Positions 1 to 13,700 are shown, numbered from the stretch's first letter. The stretch is DNA of 64,000 nt from Setophaga petechia (GCA_024362935.1 JANCRA010000033.1:8963714-9027713), one strand, 5' to 3'. A program made the numbers and translations. The notes: a model not told the origin generated them from the sequence alone.

Positions 1-428
1 AGTACCCATGCATCAGGCACTGCAGAGGAGAGGGCTCTGCTCTAAACCTGGCAGCAGAGCTCAGCTGTGCAGGCAAACAAACAGGTCCTGCAGAAAAGCA
101 GCAGGGCCAGGGCAGTTTGGGGGTGGGAGAGGTGCCTGGAGAAGGCTGGGGCTGCATCCCTGAGGCACATCCACAATGGAAGGGCATGGGGGGCTGTGGA
201 GAAAGGCTTGAGCTCCCAATTAGGCACCAAAACTCATGGGCAGAGACCTTGGATAGAACTAAATATCCATCCAGGGCCTTGTGGAGATGGGAATCTGGGA
301 CAGGGGCATGTTCAGACCCTGGCACTCCTGGCCAAGGGAAGGAAAGTCAAGAATGGCAGCAAGAAATGGGCAGACACAGATGGGTGCTGGTGCTCTGCTC
401 TCCCCAGGAAGGAGGCTGCACCCAGGGG
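1..428. other. Unique intergenic sequence, no gene seen
   Basis: Moderately GC-rich single-copy sequence. The open frames that run through it get their length from the tandem array that follows and resemble no known protein. No RNA gene or mobile element was recognised. Confidence 0.6.
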
Positions 429-1075
429 TGGCTCCTGCTCACAGCAGAGCTCCTTTCACCCAAACAGACCAGGAGATGAACCCCAGAGGGGCAGGGGGGG
501 TTCCTGCTCACAGCAGAGCTCCTTTCACCCAAACAGACCAGGAGATGAACCCCAGAGGGGCAGGGGGGGTTCCTGCTCACAGCAGAGCTCCTTTCACCCA
601 AACAATCCAGGAGATGAACCCCAGAGGGGCAGGGGTGATTGCAGCTCACAGCAGAGCTCCTTTCAGTCCAACCATAGAGGAGATGAACCCCAGAGGGGCA
701 GGGGTGGCTCCTGCTCCTTTCACCCCAAACAGTCCAGGAGATGAACCCCAGAGGGGCAGGGGTGGCTCCTGCTCCTTTCACCCCAACCATCCCAGAGATG
801 AACCCTAGCAGGGGCAGGGGTGATTGCAGCTCACAGCAGAGCTCCTTTCACCCAAACAATCCAGGAGATGAGCCCCAGAAGGGCAGGGGTGGTTCCTGCT
901 CACAGCAGAGCTCCTTTCAGTCCAACCATCGAGGAGATGAACCCCAGCAGGGGCAGGGGGGGTTCCTGCTCCTTTCACCCCAAACAGTCCAGGAGATGAA
1001 ACCCAGAGGGGCAGGGGTGGCTCCTGCTCCTTCCACTCCAAACAATCCAGGAGATGACCCCCAGCTGCAGGGCCA
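429..1075. repeat. Minisatellite, about 10 copies of 58/69-bp units
   Basis: Each unit contains a GAGATGAACCCC core followed by a G-rich tract (GGGGCAGGGG to GGGGCAGGGGGGG) and then a CTCCTTTCACCC stretch. Cores recur near 471, 540, 610, 681, 739, 796, 866, 933, 994 and 1052. The long unit of about 69 bp carries an extra CACAGCAGAGCT segment that the short unit of about 58 bp lacks, so the array mixes two length classes. Both strands stay open over several hundred bases, but only because the repeat lacks stops. The last units are degenerate. Confidence 0.93.
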
Positions 1076-4000
1076 GCACTGGCACAGGGAGGGGGAGCAG
1101 CCCAGGGGAACGTGGCACCTCTGCAACCCCCCTGCAATCACTGAGCCCCCTCATCAGAGCTCATCAAGCAAACAGAGCTGATGAAATCAGGGGAAATATT
1201 GCCTGAACAACTCTTGAGATGGGCTCAGAGATTTCTGCAGCCTTATTAAAAGTGTTGGGCAAATCCTGATCAGCTTCTAATAATATCAGGTGTAATTACC
1301 CACGTGGTTTTAGTCCTTACAAGAAACAACTTTCCAGCACTTGTAGGATCAAATATTTCATACAGTGGATGAAGAAAATGGACATTGGCCCTACACAGAG
1401 CAGAATTCTCCTGGGAACAAACTTTCTTACAAAGGTTTATGAATTTTCTGCTTCCAGATGCGTTGGGAGCACAGGTTTGTCTGTGGTAAGAGAATCCCCA
1501 CTTCCAGCCTGGGTAGGAATCAAGATTTACAGAGAAATGTGGAAATAATTAAAGGAGGGGGGAAAGCTACTCATGTTTTAATTTCATGCTTAGGTTCATT
1601 CAGAGTTTAAGATGAAGGCATGAGTCACCAGTGCCTATTTTATGCAAGCCCAGCCCCTGGGGAGTGTTGGATTACAGGGAGTTACAGCCTGTGCTCTGCA
1701 ACAGCCACCCTGGGGTACTGGGGTACCCCGATTTTGGGCTGCCATTTTCCTGATCCCTTGTGTTTGAGACTGAGCCCCAGCTGCAGCAGCCCCAGCAGAG
1801 GCTGTGCCACGCTCAGCCCCTGCCAGGCTCAGCCTGCCCAGGAATGGCTCCAGGGCTGCCAGCTCCCCCTGGGCCAGCAGGGCTGCTCCCAGGGCTCAGC
1901 CCGGGGGTCTTGGTGTGGCAGCCTTGGGAAGCACTTCCAGTCCCAGCTGATGGGCAAGGACAGAGCTCCTGGTGTGCCCCAGCAGCCCCTGCCCTCCCTC
2001 GGTGCCACACGGAGGATGGAGGGTGCTTGGGACAGGATTAACCACAGCTCCTGGGGTTCAGAGAGTCACCTTTCCTAAAACCCGTGATTTTCTGACAAAA
2101 GCCTTGTAAATGAGGAGGAGCTTGGCTGTGTTTAAAGGTTTTGGCCAGGGACATTGGCCTTTTCCCTGGCTGTGCATCAGAGACATTTCCAGAGCAGGGA
2201 GCAGGATGAGACTCCTGCAGCCCTCACCTCTTTCCCTTTCATGTGCTCCTTCAAAAGGTTGCTGTTGAAATGCAGCTCAGCCTGGGATCAGAAAACAGGA
2301 AAACAAAGCCAAAATCCCCACTTTGGTACCTTTTGTACCCAGCTGGAGCTCCTGACTGTCCTTCAAAAACGTGACCCTGGTTTCACTGACCACTGACCCC
2401 AACAAACACCCCCTGATGGTGCTGGTGTGAGACCTCCCTCCTCTCTGACCTCTTCAGACTCCCAGGGCCTTTATTCCTTACATGTCACTAATTAAAAATT
2501 ACACGTGGCACAGACTCCATGCTTGGTCTGTATCCAGCTTTCCTTCATTCTTCCACTTGACTGAGAGCCTTTAAGTTGTTTCATTCTTCAGTGCTGGACA
2601 GAGCTTTACCCTTAAACAGCAGAGTATTTTCTTCTGCTCAGCATGAAAGGATAGTTTTAGCTGATTAACTCAGACATGCTCCAGAAAGAGTTTTTAAATT
2701 CAATTTTTACATGAACATCTTGTTCACATTAGAAGCCTCCATAACGGGGGAAAAAAGGGATGATTTCTCAATAATTATTAAAAAGACCAGAATTTCAATT
2801 AAATTCCTGACCAGTAACAGGAAGGGTAAGAGAATCCAATTACAGCAACTCTTGCTTCCATCAGATGCTCCATGGGGATAAAAATGACCACGTGTGTGAG
2901 TAGAAATTGCAATCTGAGATCCCACATTAGGATGTTGGCTCTGAACTGCAGCTTTGATTTTCTGCCACTTCCCCTGACCAGCAAGGTGCTCCCCCCTAAT
3001 CACACAAAATCAGAATTTATCAACAAGGGCTCTTTTGGGCTCGGAGATACCAAGGAGCCATTACAGGCATTTTGCTCTCCATCCTCTCAGCGTGCATTCC
3101 AGACCTGTGAATGTGCCATCAGCTCAGCTAGATCGTGAGAAGTGGCAGCAGAATTGTGCCAGCCACTCTATAAATGGAATTTTCAAGACAGGGAAAAAAA
3201 AATAACATGAAATGAACCAAACCAAAACAACAACTGAGTCTGTGCTGTTTAATAGGAGGAGAGAGGGGGAAAGTTCTCGATTGTCAGAGCAACTGTTGTC
3301 ATTGTGGGGAGAGAAAGGATGGCTGTGCCCAGTGTTTCTTGGGCCCAAAAACAATGGAGAAAATGAATATTTCCCTTTTTTATCTGTCTCATTGCAGGGC
3401 AATCTCTCAGTGGCACGATTTGGGAGTGACCTGTGCACTGAAAGCTGAGCCCGTGCAAGGGCAGCACACACAGCACAGAGCAATCCTGGCTGAGCAGTGA
3501 TTTTTACCCCAATATTCACCCTTTAATTCACCCTTTCTTCACAAGTCCATCCACTTTCTGAGAATGCAGCTGCACTGAAATAATGGTGCCATTACACTCA
3601 TATTTCGTTTATGATGAAAGCCAAAAAGCCACTTTTACCCCCTGAATTCCCAGTGCTTCTGTGGCTTGCTGTAAGGCAGGCCACAGTGACAGGCACATTA
3701 TTTCTCTGTTTCAGACAGTAACATGAGCCACCAGTTAAAGTCCAGCACTAAAGCTCACCCAGCCTGTGGCAGCAGTGACACATCTCAGCACCCACTACAA
3801 CAGAAAAGCCACTGACTACAAAATACAAAGGACAGGGTGGTTTTTAAAAAATGATACATTTGTCTCTTCATAAGGACAGGGCATTTTATATAAAAGAATA
3901 GGAGAAAATTACTGATTTTGTTTGACCCCAAGTGACCCCATTTAGCTGCAACAAGACCTCAGTGGGATTTAAAGCATCAGGCAGAGCCTTTTACCTCCAG

Positions 4001-5285
4001 CCCAGTGGAAGTCACTGAGCATAAGCTGCACAAATAGAGATGCTCAGATGTTCCTGTCCTCACTTTAACTCAGCACACGCTGTCAGGGGGAGAACATGTT
4101 TTTGGAAATGGTGGGGGGGTTCCCAAGGACAAACACACTTCAAAGGAAAATATCTACTGCCACTTCTTTTTTTTTTTTTTAAGTATTAAAATGGATTTTT
4201 AGACAAATAATGGCACTGCACAAATCCTGTCCTCATTTTCTCCTAGAGGTTCTCCCACTGATGCCAGGGCTCAGAAAATGAATAGCTGGAGAAGCGAGTC
4301 ACAAATCAGCACTGGAAGGAAAGGGAGATAGCACAAAACTATTACCTGACAGCAGATAGCTACAGAGCTCAGCATTTTTATCAGAGTTTGAGTAATGGAA
4401 CTTCCACAGCAGGAGAGCAGGGAGGGGAGCAGGTCAAGGCCAAGCTCTGACTCTGAAAAGGATGCTGTGACAAACCAGGGAGCTGCCAGACCCCTCTGGG
4501 GGCCCCCAGACACTGAGAAATGCCTGGGACAGGCACTGCTGCACCCAGGCCTGGCCAAAACCCAGGGAAACCACACCAAAACTCATGCTGGGCTTTGGTC
4601 TGCAGAGCACAGCCCCAGGGCTGGGTCTCCTCCCCAAGGACCAGCTGCACTGGGGGTGCTGAGGGTCTGGCTGGGTCTGTGCAGCACGCAGCCCATCACA
4701 GCAGCAGCCCCAGGGTGCAGAGATGGGGCAGCTCCCAGGAGCCTGGGTACCCTGGCAGAGGCAGCACGAGGCAGCTTTGGGCCAGGAGAGCAGGCCTGGC
4801 ACGTGAGAAACAACATTGTCTGTTCTTAAACCAGATCAGTGCAAGCACCAGGATAAGAGTGCTGAACAACCTCTCACCCAGCACTAATCCCCTCCCGGGC
4901 TCTCCACCCCTGAATTGCTGTGACTGGGGGTTTAGGAGGCTTCTGAAATGCTTTGATTGTCTTCAGCTTTCCATTTCCTTCCCTCATGCAGCTCTTCCCT
5001 CTTACTGAGCCAACAGAATAATGAGGATGCTGTTCTTAGGTTTAAAGCTGAGTAAGTGACATTTCCATCCATTATTTATTTGCCTGGAAACTCTCATGAA
5101 TACCACCAGTGATAATCACCTAATTCCTACCAATTTATTTGTAGATCACCATCACACACCAAGTGTGCTGCAGGTAGCAGCTCAATCCAATATTTATGAA
5201 GTGGTTTTTCTGTCAATGAATGCAGAGAGCCTCAGCGTGGCCACAAGCACAGCAGCTCTTTGGAACTGGGGATACACAGAGTAAA
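1076..5285. other. Unique intergenic sequence
   Basis: Mixed sequence with AT-rich tracts, a 14-T run at 4167-4180 and an A-rich patch near 3190-3230. No coding exon with plausible splice sites and no recognisable protein was seen. The open frames near 1620-2078 and 4381-5008 lie in GC-rich stretches and look fortuitous. Confidence 0.6.
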
Positions 5286-6291
5286 ACACAGGTTACATTG
5301 TACTACAGAGAGTTACTGTGCACACAGGTTACTCACACCGTGCTACAGGAGTTACTGTGCACACAGGTTACTCACACCGTGCTACAGGAGTTACTCTGCA
5401 CACAGGTTACTCACACTGTGTTACAGGAGTTACTGTCCACACAGGTTACTCACTCTGTGCTACAGGAGTTACTCTGCACACAGGTTACTCACACCGTGCT
5501 ACAGGAGTTACTCTGCACACAGGTTACTCACACTGTGTTACAGGAGTTACTGTGCACACAGGTTACTCACCCTTTGCTACAGGAGTTACTGTGCACATAG
5601 GTTACTCACCCTTTGCTACAGGAGTTACTGTGCACACAGGTTACTCACACCCTGCTACAGGAGTTACTCTGCACACAGGTTACTCTCACTGTGCTACAGG
5701 AGTTACTGTGCACACAAGTTACATTGTACTACAGAGAGTTACTGTGCACACAGGTTACTCACACCGTGCTACAGGAGTTACTGTGCACACAGGTTACTCA
5801 CTCTGTGCTACAGGAGTTACTGTGCACACAGGTTACTCACCCTGTGCTACAGGAGTTGCTCTGCACACAGGTTACTCATACTGTGCTACAGGAGTTACTG
5901 TGCACACAGGTTACTCACACCGTGCTACAGGAGTTACTGTGCACACGGGTTACTCACCCTGTGCTACAGGAGTTACTGTGCACACAAGTTACATTGTACT
6001 ACAGAGAGTTACTGTGCACACAGGTTACTCACACCGTGCTACACGAGTTACTGTGCACACAGGTTACTCTCACTGTGCTACAGGAGTTACGGTGCACACA
6101 GGTTACTCACACCATGCTACTGGAGTTACTCTGTGCACAGGTTACTCACACCATGCTACAGGAGTTGCTCTGCACACAGGTTACTCACTCTGTGCTACAC
6201 GAGTTACTGTGCACACAAGTTACATTGTACTACAGAGAGTTACTGTGCACACAGGTTACTCACCCTGTGCTACAGGAGTTACTCTGCAGTT
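5286..6291. repeat. 39-bp minisatellite with interspersed 36-bp variant units (about 26 copies)
   Basis: The main unit is 39 bp and contains GTTACTGTGCACACAGG, ACTCACAC and GTGCTACAGGA. A 36-bp variant carries TTACATTGTACTACAGAGAG instead. It occurs with its GTT at 5292, 5718, 5988 and 6219. The spacings of 426, 270 and 231 bp equal 10, 6 and 5 units of 39 bp plus one of 36 bp. Because both unit lengths are multiples of three and no unit carries a stop, all three + frames stay open for much of the array. They give 13-residue periodic peptides (for example SYCAHRLLTPCYR). No known protein resembles this, so it is called a satellite and not a gene. Confidence 0.95.
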
Positions 6292-9200
6292 ACTGATAAA
6301 GAATGATCATGAATGAATAAAATACAGCTCTGGTAAAAGTGGTGCAAAGCTGAAAGAAAAGCAGCATTTCATGAGTGCCATGACAACGAGCTGTACATTT
6401 ATACACCCTGCTCAAAGCAAAGACAAACAATGGCATGGACTGCAGATTGAAAACCAAATTCCATTTCTCACTACAGCCTCTGCCAGTCCCAGGGGTCTGT
6501 ATAAACCTAATTTTTTCATATTTTAGGAATCCTCACAGATCTCCTGCAGAGGGTTGGAGGTCACAGGGCACTCCCCTGTCCTGGCTGCTGAGGCAGAAGC
6601 TCCAAAGCCCTTTGGCTCCAGGCAGGGCCAAAGCCCAGCCCTCCCAACCCTGCCAGGTTCCTGGGGATGGTTTGACCTGCAGCCTGTGATGCCAACATCA
6701 CTCCTGCTCCACCACCACCCATCCAAACCCCTGAATTTCACCTGCTCAATCTGCACAGCCAAAGGGATCTCATTAAGACAGGTGACTGAAAGATTTCAGG
6801 GCAGCTCAGGCTTTTTTGGGTGGATTTCTGAGGATGTGTGAGGTTTCTGTGCCATCCATTGGAGCTGAGGCTCAGAGGTGAAGCCAAGGCTGCTGTACCC
6901 CAGTGCCAGCAGCTCTCCCCCAGTCCCACTGCTCTCCCTGTCCCAGCTCCTCCTGAGCCAGGCCCAGGCTGTTGGGAGTTATTTTCCTCAGAATCTGACA
7001 AACTTCACTCTGACTCAGCCTGATCTCCCTTCCAAAATAGGGAAGGGGAAAGCAGCCAAGCTGGGGAGAGGAGGAGGAGGAAAGGGAGGAGCAGGCAGCT
7101 GATCTGTTTTTAGAAAGAGGAGCAAAGGAAGCTCAGATGTCCCTGGATCCCAAGCAGAATAGTATTCCATTGCTGATCTTTCTACCCCATAGGATTCAGG
7201 ACTCCCACGGGCCCTGGGATCAGTGGAGCAGAAGAAGGGGCACAGCATTCCCTGGGCAGGGGTGCAGCAGCAGTGGGCAATTGCACTGAAGGTGGTTTTG
7301 GCACACACCCATCAAGAGGATGGTCAGAAACCCTGGCAAATGGCACAGGGAAAGATGCAAAGGGGAAAGTTTCACACCAAGGGTGCCCCAGCCTGTGTCA
7401 GGATCGCAGGGAAGAGACTTTGCAGTCCTTATTTCATCATTTGCTCTTCTCTCTCCCCCTCGGAGCACATCACAAGAGTAAATCCTCCCTCCCTCAGAGC
7501 CATTTGCAGAAGAAATCCTCCATGCCCAGCTCTGCAGCCCCTCAGCACCAAACCTGGGCTGCTGTGAGCTGGATCTGGGACTGGCTGGAACCTGGGGGCT
7601 GTTAGCAAGGGAAACGAAGCAGAAAACATCCATAATTAGCACACAACCAAAAATAACACCTGGAACTGAGAGCCATCCATTAGGCAGCACGGGGCTGGCT
7701 CCCTGGAGCTCTCCTGCACTGAGGGAAGCTCAGGAAATCCCAGCAGAGCTCTGGCTTTGGCTCTCGTGCAGTGCCCACCTCCCAGTGCCCCTGTGCCAGC
7801 AGAGGTGCCAGCCAGAGGTGCCAGCCAGGCCCTCCACACACCCTGCCAGGGCTTGGAACTCATTTTTCTGTCTCAGTGCCAGAGCTGCTGCTGCTGGTGC
7901 TCAGCTCCTGCTGCCTCCCCTGCCACAGCCAGGACCTCTCAGCTGCACAGGCCATGCAGACAGACATGCAGGAATCAAAATGAAATGATTCCCCAGGAGC
8001 TGGGGGTGTCCCCCCAGTGCTCCTGCAGCTGCCTTGATCCTCCTGGTGCTGGGCTAAACCCCAAAATGAACAGCACACTGCATTTGCCACCGCCTCTAAA
8101 TGCAATTAATGGGCACAATTAGTCAACCAAAGAGAAAATCCTCTGGCAGAAAGTCCATAGCAATGTAAATTTCAGTCTATTTTTTGGAAGTATTTTATTT
8201 ACTTGGCACCTTTGGCTTTGTTTTTCATTCATCATAATCCTTTTATCCCCTGAAATCTATATTGATTCCATTTCAAACTCTGCTCTTAATCTCATTTAAT
8301 ACATGTAGACATTAGACCATTTCATATTCCAGTTGCCTGGGAAGTTGACCAAACCAGCTTTTTATAATCTCATTTTTCATTCAAATAGTTTTCAAATTCT
8401 GTTTGCAGCCCCCTCACTCCTCTGGTTTTCTTTATTCTGAGCCTAAATAAATGCATATCATGACAAACACTGTGATTACAGGGCAGTAAATTCCCAAATT
8501 CCACCTGCAAAGAGCTGATTCTGGATTTGTCTCTGATTTGGGACCTCTCAGGCCTCCACATGAGGGTACAATATTGGCACATGCTGAGGCTCCTCATTAG
8601 TGTGCCCTGCACGCCCACAAATGACTTTTTATTTTTTACCCACAGCAACACCACTTGTGCATTCAATGCCATTAACTCCTCCTGTCGATTAGGCAAGGAA
8701 TTATGTGAATGTTTTACTGAAAAAATGGTAGGAAAAAATCAGAGTATGGGTATGGGAGCAAGAGAGACTGATCTGAAAAACCTGAACCCTCATTTCTCAA
8801 GCAGCTGCAACTTTCATTGATGCTTAAAGCCAACTGAAGTCAAGCATGTGAAGCAACAGCAAAATCATTTCTCTATATATTCAAGAGATTTTCATCCCAA
8901 GGGCTGCTGAGGAGCTTTTCCAAGATACATAATGAGAGCTAAATCAATGGATCTCAAAAGAGAGAGACTTCTGGGCTGGAATTTGTTACATTTCTGGGAG
9001 AGAAACTTAGAAAGGATGGGCAGAATATGTTGTGCATTAAAATGACAATGAAATACAGCACTGGGTCGTAGGGGTGATATCACAGGACCTTCAAAAGGCA
9101 CTTGCATTGCCACAGGAACATGGTAAGGAGAGATAAAAAGAAACCATCAGCTCTAAACTGCTGGAAGGGCTCATTAGCAGAGCCCCACGTCCTCTGGCTC

Positions 9201-9323
9201 CTGGGGACAGCCACCCACGGGGGCACAGCCCCCAGCCCTGCCCTCCTCAGCAGCAGAAATCCTCTCCTGGGGCACAGGGAAACCCGGGCTGGGAGAGGAA
9301 TCCTGGGTGGGAAACTGGTAAAT
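6292..9323. other. Unique intergenic sequence
   Basis: GC-richer to about 8000, then AT-rich from about 8090 to 8420. Short open frames on both strands show no recognisable domains. No RNA gene or mobile element was identified. Confidence 0.6.
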
Positions 9324-10232
9324 CACTGGCAGGAGAACAACACTGACAGAACACTGACAGGAGAACAATACTGACAGAACACTGACAGAACACTGACAGA
9401 ACAACACTGACAGAACACTGACAGAACAATACTGCCACAACACTGACAGGAGAACAACACTGACAGAACAACACTGCAACAACACTGACAGGAGAACAAC
9501 ACTGACAGAACACTGACAGAACAACACTGACAGAACACTGACAGAACAACACTGCAACAACACTGACAGGAGAACAACACTGACAGGAGAACAATACTGC
9601 AACAACACTGACAGAACAACACTGACAGAACACTGACAGAACAACACTGACAGAACACTGACAGAACAACACTGACAGAACACTGACAGGAGAACAACAC
9701 TGACAGAACACTGACAGAACAACACTGACAGAACACTGACAGGAGAAAAACACTGACAGAACACTGACAGGAGAACAACACTGACAGAACACTGACAGAA
9801 CAACACTGCAACAACACTGACAGGAGAACAACACTGCAACAACACTGACAGAACAACACTGACAGGAGAACAACACTGACAGAACACTACAGAACAACAC
9901 TGACAGAACACTGACAGAACAACACTGCAACAACACTGACAGGAGAAAAACACTGACAGGAGAACAACACTGCAACAACACTGACAGAACACTGACAGGA
10001 GAACAACACTGACAGAACACTGACAGAACAACACTGACAGAACAACACTGCAACAACACTGACAGCAGAACAACACTGACAGAACACTGACAGGAGAACA
10101 ACACTGACAGAACACTGACAGAACAACACTGACAGGAGAACAACACTGACAGGAGAACAACACTGACAGGAGAACAACACTGACAGGAGAACAACACTGA
10201 CAGGAGAACAACACTGCAACAACACTGACAGC
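9324..10232. repeat. ACACTGACAG-type minisatellite, about 0.9 kb
   Basis: Built from short interchangeable modules: ACACTGACAGAACA, ACACTGACAGGAGAACA and ACACTGCAACAAC. They are arranged irregularly, so there is no single period. The minus strand is open across the array and its flanks (9174-10496), giving a low-complexity peptide of repeated Ser-Val-Leu and Cys-Gln-Cys-Cys. The composition is explained entirely by the repeat. It is very unlikely to be a gene. Confidence 0.95.
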
Positions 10233-10519
10233 AGTGTGGTCCCTCTGTGCAATGACATTTTGTTTATGGATGACCCTCACATGGTTCAAAGTGCAAGTTG
10301 GCACCTGAGGGCCAAAGCAGCTCCCATGGGACAAAATCAGCAAATTCCAGGCACCATTCCCAGGGACACCTTGGCCAGATGAACTCCCCCAGCCCTCTGG
10401 TGAGGAATGAGAAGATTTGTCAAGAAGCTTCCTCAGAGCAGCATGGTCCAATGGTCCATGGTCTGCAGTTAATGCTACAAACCTCTCCCGTGCCACTGAC
10501 CCTGGCAGGGCCTTCCCTG
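10233..10519. other. Short unique spacer between two arrays
   Basis: Single-copy sequence separating two unrelated minisatellites. Nothing recognisable in it. Confidence 0.5.
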
Positions 10520-10779
10520 GAGAGAGGAGCTCCTGAATGCCCAGGGCTCAGTCCTGAGAGAGGAGCTCCTGAATGCCTGGAGATCAACCCTGAGAGAGGA
10601 GCTCCTGAATGCCCAGGGCTCAGTCCTGAGAGAGGAGCTCCTGAATGCCCAGGGCTCAACCCTGAGAGAGGAGCTCCTGAATGCCTGGAGATCAATCCTG
10701 AGAGAGGAGCTCCTGAATCCCCAGGGCTCAATCCTGACAGAGGAGTTCCTAAATCCCCAGGGCTCAATCCCCTCAGCTC
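10520..10779. repeat. 36-bp minisatellite, about 7 copies
   Basis: The unit begins GAGAGAGGAGCTCCTGAATG. Two subtypes, one with CCCAGGGCTCA and one with CCTGGAGATCA, are interspersed. The length is exactly 36 bp, so the + strand reads as a 12-residue repeat (ERGAPECPGLSP and ERGAPECLEINP forms). The last two units are diverged. Confidence 0.93.
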
Positions 10780-13700
10780 CTCCAGGCACCCCCAGGCCCA
10801 CTGAGAGCTCACATTCCCTCCATGGCAATGAAGGCAAAGCTTCTATATCTATATATCTATAAATATCTATAAATCCACCAAGGGAGGGGGTTAAACAGTG
10901 TATCTATCTGCAAACATTCTTGTAGAGAAAGGAAAACAATCATGGCTAAATGTTGTCATAATTGTGGGATGCATTTTCCCTGATTAATAATGGTTGTAGG
11001 TCTGAACTGAGTATGGTGAGGAGCAGAAACAGCTCAGAAACTTCAGGTCACAGCTTGGAGAGAAGCAAAAACCTCCCCAGATCAATATCAGCAACAAGTA
11101 CAACCCATGTCAGGCTTGGATTTTGCAAAGTAATTTGCAAAGTGGATTTTGTCTGGTAATCAGACAGGAGTTCTTCTCATCTCAGACCCCAAAGTTCAAA
11201 GGAATATTCTAATATTGATTTGGCCCTAAACACCTCCCCTGGAACAGCAAGTCCAGCAGAAGAAAGCCAGGCACATGGAACCATGAAAATAAAGGAAAGT
11301 CTGCAAAGAGAAAGTTTTCATTCTCACCAAAAAGAAGAGAAAAACCCAACCAACAAAACAAACAAACAAAAAAAACCAAAAAAAAAAAACCCTCAACAAA
11401 CAAACCCAACCCAGCTCAGCTGTTACATCCCTTCCCAAATTCTCTCTACACCTCTACTTTGAAGATATTTTTGCCTTGAAAGAAAGAATTTTAATGTAAA
11501 ATGATTCCATAGCATTTGTGGTTGAAATCTGCCTCTGCAAGGATTACTCCATAGTTCATTTAGAAGAGAGAGAATAAAATGCAAAGGAAATGTTTATTTC
11601 TGTAACATCAAAAGTCAGCTGTAATTTAATTAGCAGCTATGGCAGATTACAAGATTTGTGATTCCTCCAATAAAGAGATTTTTTTAGGGGCAATTAACAC
11701 AAGACCAGATGTGAAGCCTTGAAATTCAGAGAGAACAGAAGTGGGAGGTGGAGGTGACAATAAAAACGCAGGAAGTGGAAACAAACAAGGTGTTTTCTAA
11801 TTTTTATCACAGTTGTCCTTGCCTGGGGGGAGACAGGTTACTGTTACAGGGAGATTAAATAACTAAAATTAGTGTGCAGAGCTTCCTCATGTGCAAAATG
11901 GAGTTCCTGTTCTCCATGCCCCTCCATTCACAGCAGAGTTGTTTATTCATTAAAAACAAAATTACTGGTAGCAGTATTTTGGGGGGTCATGAACTTTTAT
12001 TATTTGTGTCATTTAATAAGCACAGGGAAAGAAAAAGGTCATGCCTTGACTGGAATAGCTTGTAAGTGAATTTATCAGCAAAACACAGAAGCTGGAGATA
12101 AAGACAAACCATGTTTAGTTGCTGTATTTGATTGTTTTCCTTGTGGCTTAATAGTGTAAATTAAAAGAGAGCTTAAATGTTAGCACCACTGACAAGATGG
12201 CACATCCAAAATTACAAGGAAGCAAATAAAATGATTCATGTGGAATTTTGAAATATCTCAAAATATGTCAGCCACCAGATGTCACAAAACCTGCAGGGGA
12301 TGATGCAGTGCACCAGGAGAAGGGCAAGGCTCTGGCACAGCACAGCATGGCAGGAAATTATCCTACCAGTCCCCATAAATCTGAGAGCCTGGGAAGGGAA
12401 GGAATAAAACACACCAAAGACAAAACAAACTGAGATTTTCTCTGCCACCATCTACCTCAAAGGGGAAGTGAAGTGCTCAGGACCAGCATCTCGAGCATGG
12501 CAGAAAACAAGGCTGCCATAAACTAAAACAGAGCAGCAGGAAACCTCCAGGGCCAGCCTGACCTCACCTGGGCATGGCAAGGTCAGTGTGCTCAGCACCA
12601 CCCACAGGTGCCACAGACCAGGCAGTCACCTGGAACTGCCAACAGAACACATTCCCAAACATTGATTTTTATTCACACACAAAATGCAGCAAATCCCATG
12701 TGAAAGGCACCATTCAGAGCAACTAGAAAGTGCTTTCCCCACTGGCTTGGCCAAATGCATTTCCATGTACTTATGGAAACACAGGAAATGTGTATGAACT
12801 CATTTCTATCCCAGCTTGATGCTGACAGCAAAATCCTCAGCCTAAGCAGTGATACTCAGTAAAGAACTGGACAAAACCTGACCCAATTTGCCAAGAAAAA
12901 GGCAGCAAAGGGTGCAAACAAGCATTTATCCTGTGCAGGAAAGAGCCCCAGCAAATAAACTCTCTGTTAAGACCCTTGAACACTTCTAAAGGCCCTGCAA
13001 GAGCATTTTTCCTCCCAATCCTGTGTTTGTTCATTGGGCTTTGGGACTGAGGAGCCCTGGCAGAGCATCACCCCACACCAGGCCCCCAGGCAGGGATGCA
13101 GAGCCTGGGGACAGGGGTGCAGCAGAGGGACTGCAGAATGTCAGGGGAGGGGGTGTGTGCTCAAATTAATTAATCCAATTAAACATCAGCAGTAAGAAAG
13201 GTTAATAAAGAGAAAGATTTTTCAACCACCTTGACCTTGAGTTGTTAATGAGGTGCAAATCCTCTCCCTAGGAAATGTGTCTGCTTGAGCCAGTCTGCAA
13301 GAGAACCTGCAGAGCAGCCAGAGCATCCTGTTTATCTGCTCCTGGCCATGGATGCAATCAGGAAATGTGGGAAATATGGGGCTCCTAACTCGAAGCAGCT
13401 TGTGACATATAGAGAGGAAACAGAAGTGGTGCTTCAGTCAGAGCACCCACCACGTCCAAAATAACAATCCACCCCATCCACTCTGACAAAATAACACATA
13501 ATAGAACTAAAACTGTGCTGACAAAAATAGTCTGTTAAGCTTCCCATTCCTCTGAGGCCTGCAGTCTATTTTTGCTGCTGAGAGCTGAAGTTACACACGC
13601 CCCACCGAAGCTCAGCCACTTGAAAGAAGCAGCCTGCAAAGCATTAATAATTCATCTGATTGAGTTTAGCTGGCACACTCTGCAACCAAACTGCACCAAA

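Noticed and set aside
9174..10496. 440-codon minus-strand frame rich in Ser-Val-Leu-Cys
   Set aside because: It coincides with the ACACTGACAG minisatellite and a second overlapping frame is also open. Composition comes from the repeat.
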